Origin: Torreya grandis
Taxonomy: Eukaryota; Streptophyta; Pinopsida; Cupressales; Taxaceae
Length of the DNA stretch: 64,000 nucleotides
Assembly: GCA_037957365.1 (NCBI GenBank)
Contig: JARHVA010004907.1
Location: forward strand, 305,001-369,000
Direction: 5' to 3'
Shown here: piece by piece, positions 1 to 12,986 of the stretch
How the letters are laid out: every line of letters starts with the position of its first letter
Numbering within the stretch: the first letter of the stretch is position 1
Notes under the pieces: generated by a model
Database searches by the model: none
What the model was told of the DNA's origin: nothing
Seen by the model: the letters and a program-made list of their open reading frames with translations, nothing else
Program-made: the position numbers and the translations under genes

Positions 1-3000
1 TAATATTTTATTTAAATGCTTGATATTTTGACTATTCTATGCCATGTGTCTTTTAAAAATTTGTCCACATGTCCCATTCCAATTTTTACACATGCCAACA
101 TTTAAGTGGTCTATTTTGCCATGTCATCACTTTTACTAGGTTTGACAACTTTGACTAACCATAAATTTTACATACAAACTCAAAATTGGTCCATAAAAAA
201 TGCATTAGAAAGATTGTGATAAGTTTTATGCCATGTAACTAGTTCATAAACATTATATGACCATCAATTTTTTCATTTTGACCAGATTTGACTACTTGTT
301 GGCCAAACTTTGACCAATGATAACTAGAGAATATGATGCCTTTTTTTGCATTCCAACAGTTGCCAAAAAGATCTTGATGATCTCTACACAATGGACCACA
401 TTTAAATAAAACCAAGGAACATTTGAAAATATCTTCTAGATCAATTATCTATAACACTTTGCATAACATTATGTTTATTGCCTATGACTAAGGCTTTATA
501 CTAGTTTTATTGTAGGTTTATGCAACTTTTATAAATGATAATAGTAACCTTATAAACATAAGTAGTCAATTAACAATTTTACTAACCTAAGTAATAGAAT
601 ATGTATTTTACTACAACAAAGAATCCAAACAAATCAGTGTTTATACAAACACTCAGTTATAAACAAAATAATGATAAGTCACGTTAAAACATAAACAAAT
701 TCATTCAAACAACTAAGCAATAACATTAACAGCTATTAATGTAGTACACAAATAGATTAGTGAAATTATGAAATCGAAAAAAAATGATCACATTTGACAT
801 ATATAACATAAATCAAAACATACTATAGTTATCTAACTCAAAAAATAATCACAAAACATGTTAATCTACTATGGTGTGTGCATGGGTTTCCAATTTTTCT
901 CTCTATCATCCCCCAATGCCTACATCCACACCATTCTATTTGATTATGCCCTCCATCCATCATAATATGAGGGATGGATCTATCCTACATCCACCTCATA
1001 ATAATGAAGGTAGCTAGCCTGAAACATGATTATATCCTTAAAATATTGTTATATAACTAACAAACATGATCATCAAGTACAAAATATGAAATTAAAACTA
1101 TCTCATAGAAAATTAATCATGTAAATCAAGTTATATATATATATATATATCCCATAATCAACATATGACATAAAGCTTAATTAAATAGTAGTTAACCAAA
1201 TAACAACCATAAAAATCTATGGATCAAAAGGTTATTCATCTTAGAGATAAATCAAGATGTGATAAAATCCATGGATCATATTCAATATGTCTATAATTTA
1301 AAAACTAATGTGTAAGTTCCCCATTATTTGATGTCACAACCAACTCATATCATCGACATGAAAAAACAAAACACAAAAACTTTACAAAATTTGTAAATTT
1401 TCAAATATTCAAACTTACAAAAAATATAAAGTTTCACATATTTATCAATATTTATAGATGCAACTATGGTGAAATCATATTTAGAATCCTAAGAAATTAT
1501 TGGGCTAAAAATCTACCTTTTTCTAATCTATCTTTTGGTATGTAATCAAATCCGAGTTTATCATATGTTGATTTTCAATCAACAAATTTTAAAAGCCTTC
1601 CAAATATTGACCTTCAACATTCCTCTCAAAAATAATCTAACTAGATGATTTTCCAATATGATTGTGTCTTCTATGTCTCTTTTTAAACTACATTTGATGT
1701 TCTAGAAGAGACATGTAGTGTGATAAATATTAATATAATCTACTAGGGTAGGCATATTGGATGGACCATAATTGACTGATAACATTTTAAACATATCAAG
1801 AAAAGGCAATTAAAATTATGAACATTATGTTTGGTTTTCTATAACTACTATGGCTACTATGTGGTATGGGTAGATTCTTCATAGAACACATTTAAATAAA
1901 ATGATGATTAGTTTTGCTTATGACTATAGATTGGAAGTTGAAACTAAAAATTTGGTGTTTTATTTTGACAAGGAAATGTATGTTCTATTTTCTTGATATA
2001 TTTAATATAATTATAAACTAGACAAACACAATATGTGCCATGTGTATGCAATTAGAAATGCATCAGATCTACTAATCAATTCTATCTCAGAGAAGATAGA
2101 TCCTATTTATGCTTTTGATTGGGGATACATGAGATAATAAAAAACACAATCAATATGGATCTTATACAAAAAATTAGGGGATATATTACCATAATAATAT
2201 AATTAGGTAGGGTTATAAAGCCTCTAGTCAATACAAATTATGCAATAACCCTAAGTCCTATGTTTTCATATTCATTAAACTAATAACAAGTAAAGTAAAA
2301 GTCTAATCTAGTGCTCACCGGTTAATAAAAAACAAAATTAAACATGCATAAAATACATATACTCACATTAATTTATATGGAATCATAATTCATGGAAGAG
2401 AAGTACAAATGCATATCTATCTATTCTTAAAAAGGAGGACCAAAGTTAGGAATACTTACCTTTGAAGATAAACCTGTTGAGCCTCAATCTCTCCCTTGGC
2501 CAAGGTGATTCACAAGAGGTTATTATGGTATGAAAGGATGACAAGGATAAATTATCTTTAGTATACACAACCTATAAATGCATCTAAAATACTTTTCCAC
2601 AAGATAAGATCTATATCTCCAAAAAAAGTATGAAACCCTAAGCTTGCTCCTCAAGTAGAATGGTGGATAAGTAGATGTGAAATATATCTTACTTATTATT
2701 ATATTCTCTTAGAAATGGTGAAATTATTATTTTTATATAGGTGGATCTAACCTTAAACCCTTCTAAAATTTTTGGATGACAGGGTTGACCCAATCGGCCT
2801 AGTATCATTATTGACAAAAACTCACTAGGTCATGGACTAGGTCAGCTAGGAGCTGAACTAAACCCTAAATAAGTTTTGTCGATAAGAGTACAAAGTTGAC
2901 ATAGTTAACATAGTCATGTAAACTATTAAAATAGGCTTTATTCTATAAAAATGGCTACTAAATGTGGTAAAATACTAGAGGAGTGTGCAAAAGAGAAGGC

Positions 3001-4480
3001 CAAGCTTAGGTGATGGTTTTTAAGAGACAAGTGTGTAGATAACAAGTGGCAAAAGGGATAAAAGTCCTATGAAGCACCAATGGTATACCCACCCATTCCT
3101 TGGTGTACCCCTTAAGTTTTGTACTTAGATATATTGAGACTCAATGAGTTCATTTAAGATAAAGATCATTATTAATTGATAAAAGTATGAAAATATTATG
3201 TGTATACATATGCCCCACTTGAAGTTCATCATGTGTCATGTAAGTGTAACACATGATGGTGCTTCATGAAAAGAACATGATGGCACATAACATTGATGTT
3301 AATTAAAATATAATAAGTATAAAATAAGATAAATGAAAGGATAAAATTGAAAAATACATATCTTTACTTACCTTAGTGCTATAGATAAGGAAGGAGATGC
3401 AAGAGATGTGAAGGCATCCAATGTGAGGAACATTAGTTGAACCTATAGAGATTAGTGAAAAAGAGAAAAAAAATCAATTTTTTTAAAAAAATATGCATAT
3501 AATATTTATAAATATTATATATTACATGAGGATTCCATAAATTTTTATGGTTTGAAAAATGAGTGAGTAGAAAAAAAGATATGATGAAAATAAGGAATCT
3601 GATGGTAAATATTTAAAGGGTAAATATGTGTGAATAGTAAATATAAATAAGGTGAAAAATAATTCATTTGATATTTTTTGACTATTTTGAGAGAAAAATA
3701 TAGCTCTAAGAAACCTAGTGAAATCTTAGAGAACCACCAGGATGGTGAGGAGATGACAACTGAGATTTGGAGAATGCATAGTGGCTAGAATGAGTGCAAC
3801 ATAGGCAAGCAACTAAGAATTTCAAATTTTTTGAGAGTTTTTATTTTCAATTGAGTGTTTTTATATAAAATTGTTAATTAGGAAAAATATAGAGACATGA
3901 GAATGGTTTAGGGACACTAGGGGTCAAATGGGGTACTAGGTTAAAAGGAGTCAAAGAAAATAAATGCCTAAGTCATTTCTTAAAATGGATCAAAGAATCA
4001 TCACATTGAAAGAACAAGGTCAACCTAGTCAACCAAGTAGGTAGAAAACAAACTTTTAAAAGGTCAAACCTAATAGGTCATGGTAAACATAGTTTTTTGG
4101 GTAAAGGGTTGACATAACACATCATGGTCGACTTAGTATGTTAAGTTAAAAGGATGACTTAATACTATAGGGAAAAACATAAATATGACTTAGTTGTTTA
4201 AGTCCAAGTGGCCAACCTAGTATTATAGGGTCATCTTAATTATTTTCTAAGTGGCTGATATAGTACACAAATGAAGGAAAATGGGTGATATAGTACTTTG
4301 AAGGCATATGGTGGCTGATTTAGTACTGAAATGGATAATTAAGCTAAAAATATGTCAAATTGGGAAGAAATAAATAAATTGAGGAAAAAATTGGCTTGTT
4401 TTTTTATGAAAATTAAAAAGAATGTATTTTAATTATGAGTGATATGGAGGTTTAATACATCTTTTGTTGTTTTATTATTA
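1..4480. other. AT-rich stretch without recognisable gene
   Basis: I see no coding region here on either strand. The sequence is AT-rich and CpG-poor, with a short (TA)n run at about 1,132-1,150. Around 4,080-4,330 there is an irregular repetition of phrases such as 'gacttagtat' and 'ggctgatatagtac'. Since the next block to the right is an antisense PMD ORF of the minus-strand element A, this stretch could hold the 3' untranslated region and 3' LTR of A. The matching LTR would lie beyond the right edge, so no LTR boundary can be shown here. Confidence 0.6.
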
Positions 4481-4499
4481 CATGGGTACTAGATGTTTT

Positions 4500-6230
4500 A
4501 GAAATTGGTAGATGCATCATGGCTACCAAATCTATTAGATCACTTAATGGATGCAGATAGAGTTAGATTAGTTACATTAGGCTTGGGAGGCATAATAGAG
4601 ATGCAAAAGGTCCCATTGAGTGTTGATATAGTGGTTATGTTCCTAGGAACATGTTAATGTTTGACCAACACTTTTATATGGGTGGTGGATGGGGTTAACA
4701 TATAGGTTGTTATCACTTTGGAGGATGTCCATTCATTTCTTGGATTTCCTATAGGGGACATTGGTGATCATGGGGATACTAAAAGATATAAAAGAGAGGT
4801 GAGCATTAGCTTGATGGGAAATGTGATTAGATAGGATTTAATTGAGATTGAGGTTGAGTCTATTTAATGTCTATATTACACATATTTTAGATATCTATAA
4901 GGCTATGAAAAGACTTTTGATAACACAAGTGTTATGTCACAAGCCAGATGATATGGTACCACTATAATTGATAGCCTTGTGTCAGTCTATATTAGATCAT
5001 GGAGCACTTTATTACTTGGGTTATATCATCTAGATTTACCTCATGCATGATATGTATGGGATGTTGTCCATAGGGTATAAGACCATGGGACTAGTGGTAC
5101 TAATAAGTGCCTGGAGATATGAGAGGTTATTGATGTACTAACTAATTGGGTTGCCCCATGTGGTTGATGGTCAATTACCTTAGGTTTTGATATGGAGACA
5201 TGATCAAGTGGTGTGGGTCATGTCCCATATACTATCACTAAAGATAGTCACATGAGGAGATATTATATGGAAACCTTATGCACACATTATGATAGTTTGT
5301 CTTATTTGTCCAACTATGGTAGTAGGGTTAGTATGAGTGTGGATCATGGGCCACTACACCTGGTAGGTAGAGCCATAAATGGTGGCATGCTTTCTAAGAT
5401 ATTTTAGACTCCTTCACCTGCTGGATCTTATAATGGTGCCTATATTTTAGGCTCAACATGTAAGATAACTGAGGGGGAGAGGAGGAGTGTTATTTAAGAG
5501 ATTAGAGATCAAATTGTGACATGTGAGACCATAGACTAGTCAAGCATGATAAATAGTAACTAGAGAGGGAATGGACATGGATGTAGGGGTGCTTAAGGTA
5601 CCACATCTATCACCACAATAGGAGGAGTGGTGACCACCTTAGATACACCACCAATGGATATGTTAATAGTGAGAGAGAGCATAAAGTGTGGTTATATATG
5701 GAGAAAAGATCAATTGGTGCAGGTCATGCCCCATGTACTGCACTAAATACAATCACATGAGGAGATATTGTATGGAAGTCTTATGCAAACATTATGATAA
5801 TTTGTTTGAGTTGGGTGACTATGGCACCAAGGTTATCATGAGTGTGGATCATGGGCCATTACACTTGGTGGGTAGAGCCATAATTGGTGGCATGCTTACC
5901 AAGATAATTTAGACTCCTTCACCTAATGGATCCTATAGTGGTACCTACATTTTGGTCTTATCATGAAAGATAGATAAGGGGGAGATGAGAATGAGGAGTT
6001 ATAGTCAAGATAATGGAGATCAAAATGTGACATGTGAGACCATAGACTAATCATTCATGATAGCTAAAAACTAGAGAAGGCATGGATGTGGATGTATGGG
6101 TGTTTCAAGTATCACATCTAGCACCACAATAGGAGGAGCGTCAACCACCTTGGTTACACCACTAATGGATATTACAATAGTGAGAGAGAGCACATAGGTG
6201 GTCATCTAGGATGACCCATCAATCAACCTA
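4500..6230 (+). pseudogene. Plant mobile domain (PMD) ORF remnant, antisense to element A
   Basis: Decayed coding sequence with a recognisable plant mobile domain signature. Reading near 4,690-4,770 gives VVITLEDVHSFLGFPIGD, close to the usual ITLEDVxxLLGLPxxG core of the family, preceded by L-G-L-G-G-I-I-E-M at about 4,580-4,620 and a T-F-x-W segment. Several in-frame stops and at least one frameshift interrupt it. The downstream part contains a 506-bp tandem duplication carrying short open stretches (5,213-5,407 and 5,688-5,912) with the shared phrase MSVDHGPLHLVGRA. PMD occurs both in plant genes and in transposable elements. Here it lies on the strand opposite to element A's gag and protease, downstream of them. 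The PMD call is fairly sure; its assignment to A is inference. Confidence 0.6.
5191..6202 (+). repeat. Tandem duplication, two units of about 506 bp
   Basis: The segment beginning 'tatggaga' at 5,191 is repeated from 5,697. Both units carry the same landmarks in the same order: 'cacatgaggagatatt', 'agtgtggatcatgggcca', 'tagactccttcacct', 'tgtgagaccatagacta', 'caccacaataggagga' and a terminal 'agtgagagagagca'. The copies differ by scattered substitutions, so the duplication is old. It lies in the C-terminal half of the PMD remnant, and both copies keep a short open frame of similar sequence. Confidence 0.9.
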
Positions 6231-6504
6231 GGGTAGAGTTGGTCTATAGAGCACCATTGAGGTAAGGCTTGAGATGTGCATGGGTGGTCACCCTAGGGTT
6301 TACTTTGATTGGGAGGCAACCCAAAGATGAGTTACTTATGGGATAAGATTATTGAGAGACCATGCTCAATAGATTATCAAATGGGGAGATGGTTATTGAT
6401 GACATCATGATAGGTAATAAATGGTTATAATTTTTAGTATTTGATATATAATACTAGTGGTATAGATAGATTATAGATAGATATGTTTTGAGATGTATAT
6501 ATGA

Positions 6505-6507
<3 letters not shown>

Positions 6508-6536
<29 letters not shown>
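6508..6536. repeat. (TA)n microsatellite
   Basis: Uninterrupted run of alternating A and T. Confidence 0.95.
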
Positions 6537-6540
<4 letters not shown>

Positions 6541-6966
6541 AGTTTAAATTTTTTAAATCATGTATGTGAGGATGAGGTAAGATGGGGATCCCTAGTGATG
6601 CAAGTGCATAATGATATTCTAGATGAGGTGTTGGCACCATACAACCCTACCACATTTGATGTTCCCATGGTACCATCTTCCCTAACTCAAGTAGGTTGGT
6701 TTAGACTAGTAAGGTAAGCTAGGAGGTAGCTATAGGAATTCAAATATGGGTTACAACTACCAGTAGGGGTGGGAGAAAGAGAGGCATAGGCATGGTATTC
6801 CTTAGCTCAGGAGAGATCCATGCATTTAGATACCATTATTTACCTAGGACAAGTACAAGCCTAGGTGGCCAACCTATAGGGATAGGTAGCATACTTATTC
6901 TAAGGCATCTATGGGAATCATGGCTAGGCCATGATATAGACATGATAAATCACAACCTTAGAGTAT

Positions 6967-6968
<2 letters not shown>

Positions 6969-7008
<40 letters not shown>

Positions 7009-7011
7009 TAT
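6969..7011. repeat. (TA)n microsatellite with one interruption
   Basis: Alternating TA run broken by a single 'tg' step near 6,990. Confidence 0.95.
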
Positions 7012-7239
7012 TCTATTTTGACAATTAGATGTTGATCTTATGTTTTATATTATGGTTGTGGTTGTGGATTCATGAATATATTTATTTCTAGCACATGTAT
7101 TTTATTTTTTTTGTATATGCTATATAAATATATGTGTGGTGTTTTATTTTCTATGATTATGTAGGATACATGCATGGTTAAAAAGAAACAAGCAAAAAAG
7201 ACCTGGCAAGGTATAATTAATAAAAAAAAAATGCACTAC

Positions 7240-7690
7240 ACGCTATATCACATTGGTAAATGTGTAATAAAAAAATATGACTAAGTATAAGAAACCAAAT
7301 ATTGGTAAACATAAGGAAAAAATTGTTTTTAAACCATGAGAAAGAGTGACACCAAATTAAAATAAGTAAAATCACACTAAGTCACATTGGGAAGTATGGA
7401 ATTAATGTAATAGAAATGGAAAGCACATGAAAGAATAATGGTATAGAAACAAATCAATTAAGTTAATCTATCATACTAAATAATGTTGGGAAGTATAAAA
7501 GATAAATAAAATTGGTAAAATGGTCTTAAATTAATCACACTAATTCAAGTTGGGAAGTATCAAAAACCTAAGAAAAGTGGTTGGATTCTTACATGCAATC
7601 AAAAAATAAGAAGATAAAAGTGAAACATTAATTAAGTAAGCATAAAACACACTAAATAAATATGGGAAACATGCCAATTACATGTAACTC
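7240..7690. repeat. Irregular repeat zone with 'gggaagtat' motif
   Basis: A phrase of the form 'cacactaa' followed by 'ttgggaagtat' recurs near 7,371-7,395, 7,468-7,495, 7,535-7,560 and, weakly, 7,647-7,672. Spacing is uneven, at about 65 to 110 bases. It looks like a decayed tandem repeat. No coding content is seen. Confidence 0.45.
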
Positions 7691-7759
7691 ATAATCAATC
7701 ACATCTTATCTCATATTTGACACATATAATTTTGTTGTGACTTGATTATTGGAAAATTT

Positions 7760-7990
7760 TGTGAGGAAGGACAGGTCCTATCCATGGTCTTACACTGTAA
7801 CTCATAAAGGGAAAACCAATGAGGTGGAATTAATGTGAAAATATGGTAAAATGATATGTTTGAAATGGTAGTTTGAAAATTTTGGTAATCTGTGAAGAAG
7901 GCCAGGTCCTATCCATGGTCTTATAATGTCACTCACAAATGGAATCCCTAAGGGAGTGATTAGTGAGGAAAACAATATTTATCAAGGGGA
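7760..7990. repeat. Tandem duplication with 131-bp offset
   Basis: The phrase 'caggtcctatccatggtctt' occurs at about 7,772 and again at about 7,903, in the same surroundings ('gaagga/gcc' before; 'ctca(t/c)aaa(g/t)gg' after). The offset is 131 bases. Confidence 0.8.
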
Positions 7991-9275
7991 AATATTAGGG
8001 TTGTAAGGAGTGAATAAGGGAATGTAATAATCATAACATAGCATCTTATGAGAAGACCGTAGAAAACATGAGGAACACTAAGGAAATGAGAAGACACTAA
8101 GTGATTAGTGACCATCAATATATAGAGGATCCCTATTCACTATAGGCACAAAGTTGTGTAGGAAAATAAGTGTGTTAATAAGATAAACTCATGTTGGTTA
8201 TTTTGGGAAAAAAAATTAAAATAGACCTACCTTCCCACAATGTATTCCCCATTCCTTAAGACGTTTTACAAAGTTATCGGTCTACTGCAAATATTGGGTG
8301 CTTGTGTGAGAAAGTAGGTAGCGCTAACAATTTTTTTAATTATATTTTTCTAATCTACTAGCCTACTACACACCAATAGACCTCAGATATATTATGAGGC
8401 CAATTGTGGAGTTTTAGATTCAATTATAAAAAGGACATATACTTATAATCACATCTTTTTATGTGATTTAACTTTTAAGAATTTTGAATGTTACCTTTTA
8501 AATCATTGCCTTTTGTTAAATGATTTAGATTTTTAATATTTTATGTCTTTTATGATTCCTCATCCATACAAACTTGGAATGACCAATCATGAGAGATAGA
8601 GTGATACACATTAATGAGCTTTAGGCTTTGTCTAAAGGAAGCCAAGTATCCAAAGATATGATTGACTAGAACACTTAGGATTAACTATGACCAGACATGT
8701 TATCTCAAGTCTCAACCATGTGTATGCTTAATTTATGAAAGGGAATAAAGGGGAGTAAAGGGATATCCAAAGTGTATTAGTAAAAGTATTTTTTAATGAC
8801 ATGAATTGTTTTATAATTGATCACATGGTAAAAGAGAAATGACTAAAGGGAGCAAGGTTTGTATAACCAAGTCATAATAATAATTATCTATGTTTATATA
8901 GATAAGATAGAAAACAATCATGAAAAGGACAAGGGATTCATAAGAAATGACCTTAAGAAAAACAAGAATTCAATTATGAAAAAGAAACCATAAGATAAAA
9001 AATGACATAAAAAACACGTAATATAAAACAAAAGTCACCATGTAAGATAGATAAGAATTTGACATAAAATCAAATGATATAAAATAGATAAATGTCTATT
9101 TAGAGCACATGTCCAATCCAAATTAAAATTTAAGAACAACATGCATGTATTCATAATTACTAATATATTTATCCACACACATAATCCATAACATCTGATA
9201 AGTATCTATAAAGTTGAATGTGAACTATAGTTAATGTGTCATCAATATTTAAGGAAAATTGGCAAATAATTCACA

Positions 9276-10020
9276 TCAAATATCCTTAATAGAAAATGTA
9301 GGAATGCCTGAAGGATCATCTTGATGAGGGATATCATGCAAGTGATACTCTAAATAATTCATGGGAGTGGATTTTATGGGAGATAAAGGGATCACCAATG
9401 GGAAAGGCGCCATCGGTGAAGGTGGAATCATAGGTGAGGGAATCATGGGTGGATAATTAGTAGGTGGAGAATGGACCATAGGTAGAGATTGAACCATAAG
9501 AAGTGGAACCATGGGGGTAATGGGGATCCTTCTTGTGAGAGTGACCTATGGGAGGAAGAGTAGAATTTGAATTTATGCTTAGGATATGATCCTTGAGATG
9601 CTTCTAAATAATGTGGAATTGATTAGTGTGATTTATACAACATTGGTGCTAGAAATAATATACCTCTCCATACTTGAGAAGATGCTTAGGTAATATTTTT
9701 GGGGGAGGTATAACATTGATTGAGGGCTAAGGAGTGGTGAGATGTAAGGTGTCAATATTTTTTTTCAACTTTTAATAATGCATGGATGAATGGTTATCTA
9801 TGTTTTGGAAGCAACATATGTGGTTGTGAGTAGACTTGGTAGGTGTACTCACAAGAGGGGAGAAATAAAAGATGCGGAAACTTGGTATAGGGAATAGTCT
9901 CTAGTCTAATGACCAGTAAATTTATGAATGTCATAATAATTATAATTGAACCATTTGGTGGGAAAAGGATCGAAATATGGTAAAGGGAGAGAACCATCAC
10001 CAAGAGAAGGTGGGGATAGT
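9276..10020 (-). pseudogene. Gag-like Cys/His and proline-rich remnant in element A
   Basis: On the minus strand, about 9,960-9,886 reads YYDIHKFTGHQTRDYSL, resembling the C-x-x-H...G-H-x-T-x-x-C zinc-knuckle style of Tat-type gag with both cysteines turned to tyrosine. About 9,715-9,580 reads IPPPKILPKHLLKYGEVYYF, then H-Q...N-H-T, again like the P-P-P-x-x-L-P linker and knuckle of such gags. It is followed by a proline-rich open stretch (9,512-9,276: repeated M-V-P, S-P-M-I-P). The placement is odd because it lies downstream of the protease fragment of A, whose own zinc knuckle is at about 25,950. It may come from a rearrangement or from a different element. The similarity is weak. Confidence 0.35.
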
Positions 10021-10739
10021 CAAGAAACTAGACAAGGCTCAACTGAAGGAGTAATGTGATAAAAATTAGGAAGAGACTCAATTATAGGAGTGGGAATGGG
10101 ATATAAATTAGGCTATACTAAGGGAGGGGTGGGATGTATATAAGGCTAAAGGATAGTTGCAAGCATCTCAAACATAAGTCAACTAGAGTGGTCATGGTAT
10201 CTAACAAAGTGATAGGGACCAATCATAGCATGATCCATAATCATACTCCTATGAGGTTCTTCAAAAATTAGATGTGAGAATAAAATCTCTACCATGTCAT
10301 CAAGAGGAAAAATGTTAAAATTAGGAATGGTATAGGATGGAATACTAGAAGATACACTGAAAGACTAAAGTAAAGAGGAACAATAGTGAATATCTCAACG
10401 TCTCAATCCTAAACAAGACCTCATAAGAATAGATCATCTAAGGTATAACCATCATTATAGTTAGGTGTATGAATGTTGATGGTGCAGGTAAGGATGACCT
10501 TATCATTTGATGTTGTGTGATGAATATAATATTGAGTCTTAGTTAAGATAATGGGGATGTCATCTCAAGGTAGTTCATGATAATGAGGTTGTGAATAAGT
10601 GGTAACCTAAGAGATGATATGAAGTGAGAGTTCTAAAGTTTTAACCTTGAGATAAATATTGTAATGCTAGTTATAATCAAAATTTAAGAGGTTAGGGGGT
10701 ATATTCCTAATGATTTTAGGGTGACCATTATAACCTCAA

Positions 10740-11639
10740 GTGGAATTGATAAGAAAGTTAAATCATTGAGATTCATGAAATGGAATGCTTGGAAAGGGTT
10801 TAAGGGTAATAATATTAATTATACCATGATATTATAATTGTTTGAAGTTCCAAGGGTTGGTGTCCCCCTAAATTTTATAAATGGCTACATTTTGAGGAAA
10901 TTTAATGACACATTGGCAAGTAGAAGAGGCAATTACCCTCATGCGATGAGTCCAAGGCCCACCAATCAAAATGTTATACGATAGAGGAAAGTTAAAGATC
11001 ATCACCTTCATGTGGATGGTAATAGGTGGGAAAATAATGGGGAGTCACACAAAAATGAAAGGAGACATTTACCTTTAGTCATAACCTTGACATGTGTTAC
11101 ATGTGGACTTGAGATTAAATTCTAAATATCCAAGGGTTTTAATAAATTCAAGAGAGGCAGTACAAGTTTTATAAAATTCATTAATAAAAGCACACTTGAC
11201 TTGGATATCATTGATTTGGATACTAATAAAAAGGGGAGGATCATTTGCACAAAGTAGAATCTCATCAGGGATCATAAAATAAATGGGGAATTTGAGGGAA
11301 ATAGAAGTGTCTAGTGTTTCATCAATATATATGGACATCTATTCACACTATTGTAAAATGCTATTTTTTGATCTGGATAAGGTGGTTTCACATTCTACTA
11401 GGGGAGGATGAGGGATATTACTTTAAAAAAAATCTACATAAAATGATTATGATAATGTGGAGAAGTCCACATAAGTTCAATAAATGGGATTTGAGATGGG
11501 AGATTAGTAAGTTACATGATAAGATCCCACTCATCATAACTCATAAGAGGACTATTAGAAAGAGGTGCATAGTGTTAAAAGAGGTCCTCAGAAGGAGGAG
11601 CTGAAGTGCATTGGAATTTATGTTGATAACAGGTGGAAG
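10740..11639 (-). pseudogene. Aspartic protease (RP) region of element A
   Basis: Retropepsin-type protease of a Tat-like Ty3/gypsy element, minus strand. From high to low coordinates: a pre-protease linker reading LPSQIPFIELMWTSPHYHNH (about 11,530-11,460), then the protease start DPPLFISIQINDIQVKCAF in the open stretch 11,338-11,075, with the catalytic D-T/x-G-S position decayed to an F-I-N-E-F context. The conserved tail follows, YNILIGGPWTHRMRVIAS and C-V-I-K-F-P (about 11,000-10,880), and then G-D-x-N-P. YNxLxGRPWIH is a hallmark of this family, so the call is good despite stops. It abuts the left end of element E, and the reading resumes on E's far side at 25,312. Confidence 0.7.
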
Positions 11640-12958
11640 TATTATGCAAACTAATTACCTAGTGAATATTAGATCTTTGAGTCTGATTAACATTAATTAT
11701 CAACCTAGGGTGTGTACACTTTTCAATTATGTTAGCATTATATATGAATTATTGATTCATAAATAAACTTACTTAATTGGTTGTAGTATAATGAACTTAT
11801 GTTGAATTCACTAGATAATTATACTATGAAAATATTATGATAGAAATACAAAAATAATTCACACTTATAAATCACACATACATCACACTTTATATATTTA
11901 GATTAATAATGAAATCTACTTACACAATCTTAGCTAAGGATGGTTAGGATCTTCACTATAGCTCCTTTTGAGGGGGTTTTTCCTCATTCAAAACTGAGTT
12001 TCAATCCTTCTCTGAAGATTTTCAAAAGTTTCTTATAGAATCAACTTTCTCATTACTCAAATCTATAGCAATTAAAGATTTCTATAGAAGACTACAATGC
12101 AATGACTTCTATAGTTATATTAACTATCCAATCTCAATTTCAACTTCACCAACTCCTAATCTGATCTAGGTTATGCCATCAAATATAAAATGCAATTTAT
12201 TTTAGGCTTGATTGGGTTAAGGATAAGATATATTGTTTTACTGGTTTATTCTTTTTTGTCTTCTTCCTATTGTCCTTGTCTTTCTCATATTTTGCAACAC
12301 ATCTAAATTTCCGTGTATGTAAGGAGTCTGTATAATAACTATGGTCCTTTATAATGATCCATTTAGTTCCCAAGATAGTTGGAAGTGTCCTTAAGATCTG
12401 GTCACAATAATAGCTCTATTTTGTATAGTGGTTATAGGCAACATATAGGTAAAACCTATAGTTGCTATGATCACTCTATAGTGGCTATGGGAAACCTATA
12501 GGTGAATACTATAGTTAATAAAATTAACCTATAGTGGCTATAATTAGCCTATAGGTGGAGCCTAAAATTGCTATGAGCAACATATAGTGGCTATGAATAG
12601 CCTATAGGTGGATCCTACATTTTCCATAGGTAACCTATAGGTGGAGCCTATAGTTTTTGTGGGTAGCTTGTAAGTGTTGTGCCCAAATGAGATCCAACAA
12701 CCTTAAATTATCCTTCAAATTCTTGTTTAATAAATTTACATAAGTATAATCTAATCAAGGAAAAAGCATCAATAATTCATAACACACACACACAAACACA
12801 CACACACACACACACATCAATACACACATCAATGCACACATAAAATTATAAATTCATTCATTTGTATGAGTCATCGATGGTTATGGGGATTTACATAGAA
12901 AAAGATATATACTAGGTATGGATGAGGCTATAAAATAGAGTAAGTGGTGGCCTCATCA
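11640..12958 (-). repeat. 3' LTR of element E
   Basis: 1,319 bp. The pair partner is 23,898-25,311. On the minus strand it starts TGATGAGGCCACC at 12,958. Its far end, TGTTG on the plus strand in the other copy, has decayed to TATTA here. It contains a 33/20-bp compound repeat and a (CA)n tract at about 12,782-12,817. It lacks a stretch of about 95 bp that is present in the other LTR. Confidence 0.92.
12424..12681. repeat. Compound 33/20-bp tandem array in LTR of E
   Basis: Nine units starting with TATAGT or a variant, with lengths 33, 20, 33, 20, 33, 20, 33, 33 and 33 bases. The 20-base units lack the last 13 bases (TATAGGTGGAGCC-like) of the long ones. Units are rich in the palindrome CCTATAGG. 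The other LTR has an array of the same total length at 24,778-25,035. Confidence 0.85.
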
Positions 12959-12974
12959 CACCCCCTACTTAACC
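12959..12974 (-). other. Polypurine tract of element E
   Basis: On the minus strand the bases just before the LTR start read GGTTAAGTAGGGGGTG, directly abutting TGATGAGG. Element D has the parallel AAGTATGGGGGAA at its LTR. Such a tract primes plus-strand DNA synthesis. Confidence 0.75.
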
Positions 12975-12986
12975 TCTTGCTCAACC

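Larger units (their letters stand above)
6231..9275. other. Non-coding or unrecognised interior of element A
   Basis: I cannot identify a gene here. Short open stretches (6,535-6,717 and 6,792-7,028) resemble nothing I know, and the second runs into a (TA)n tract. The stretch contains two TA microsatellites, an irregular repeat zone at 7,240-7,690 and a 131-bp tandem duplication near 7,760-7,960. If element A were complete, its RT, RNase H and integrase should lie between here and 10,740 on the minus strand. I could not find their motifs. Confidence 0.5.

Noticed and set aside
12424..12681. CRISPR-like array because of regular repeats
   Set aside because: Units are adjacent with no unique spacers, and the array is duplicated in both LTRs of a plant retrotransposon.
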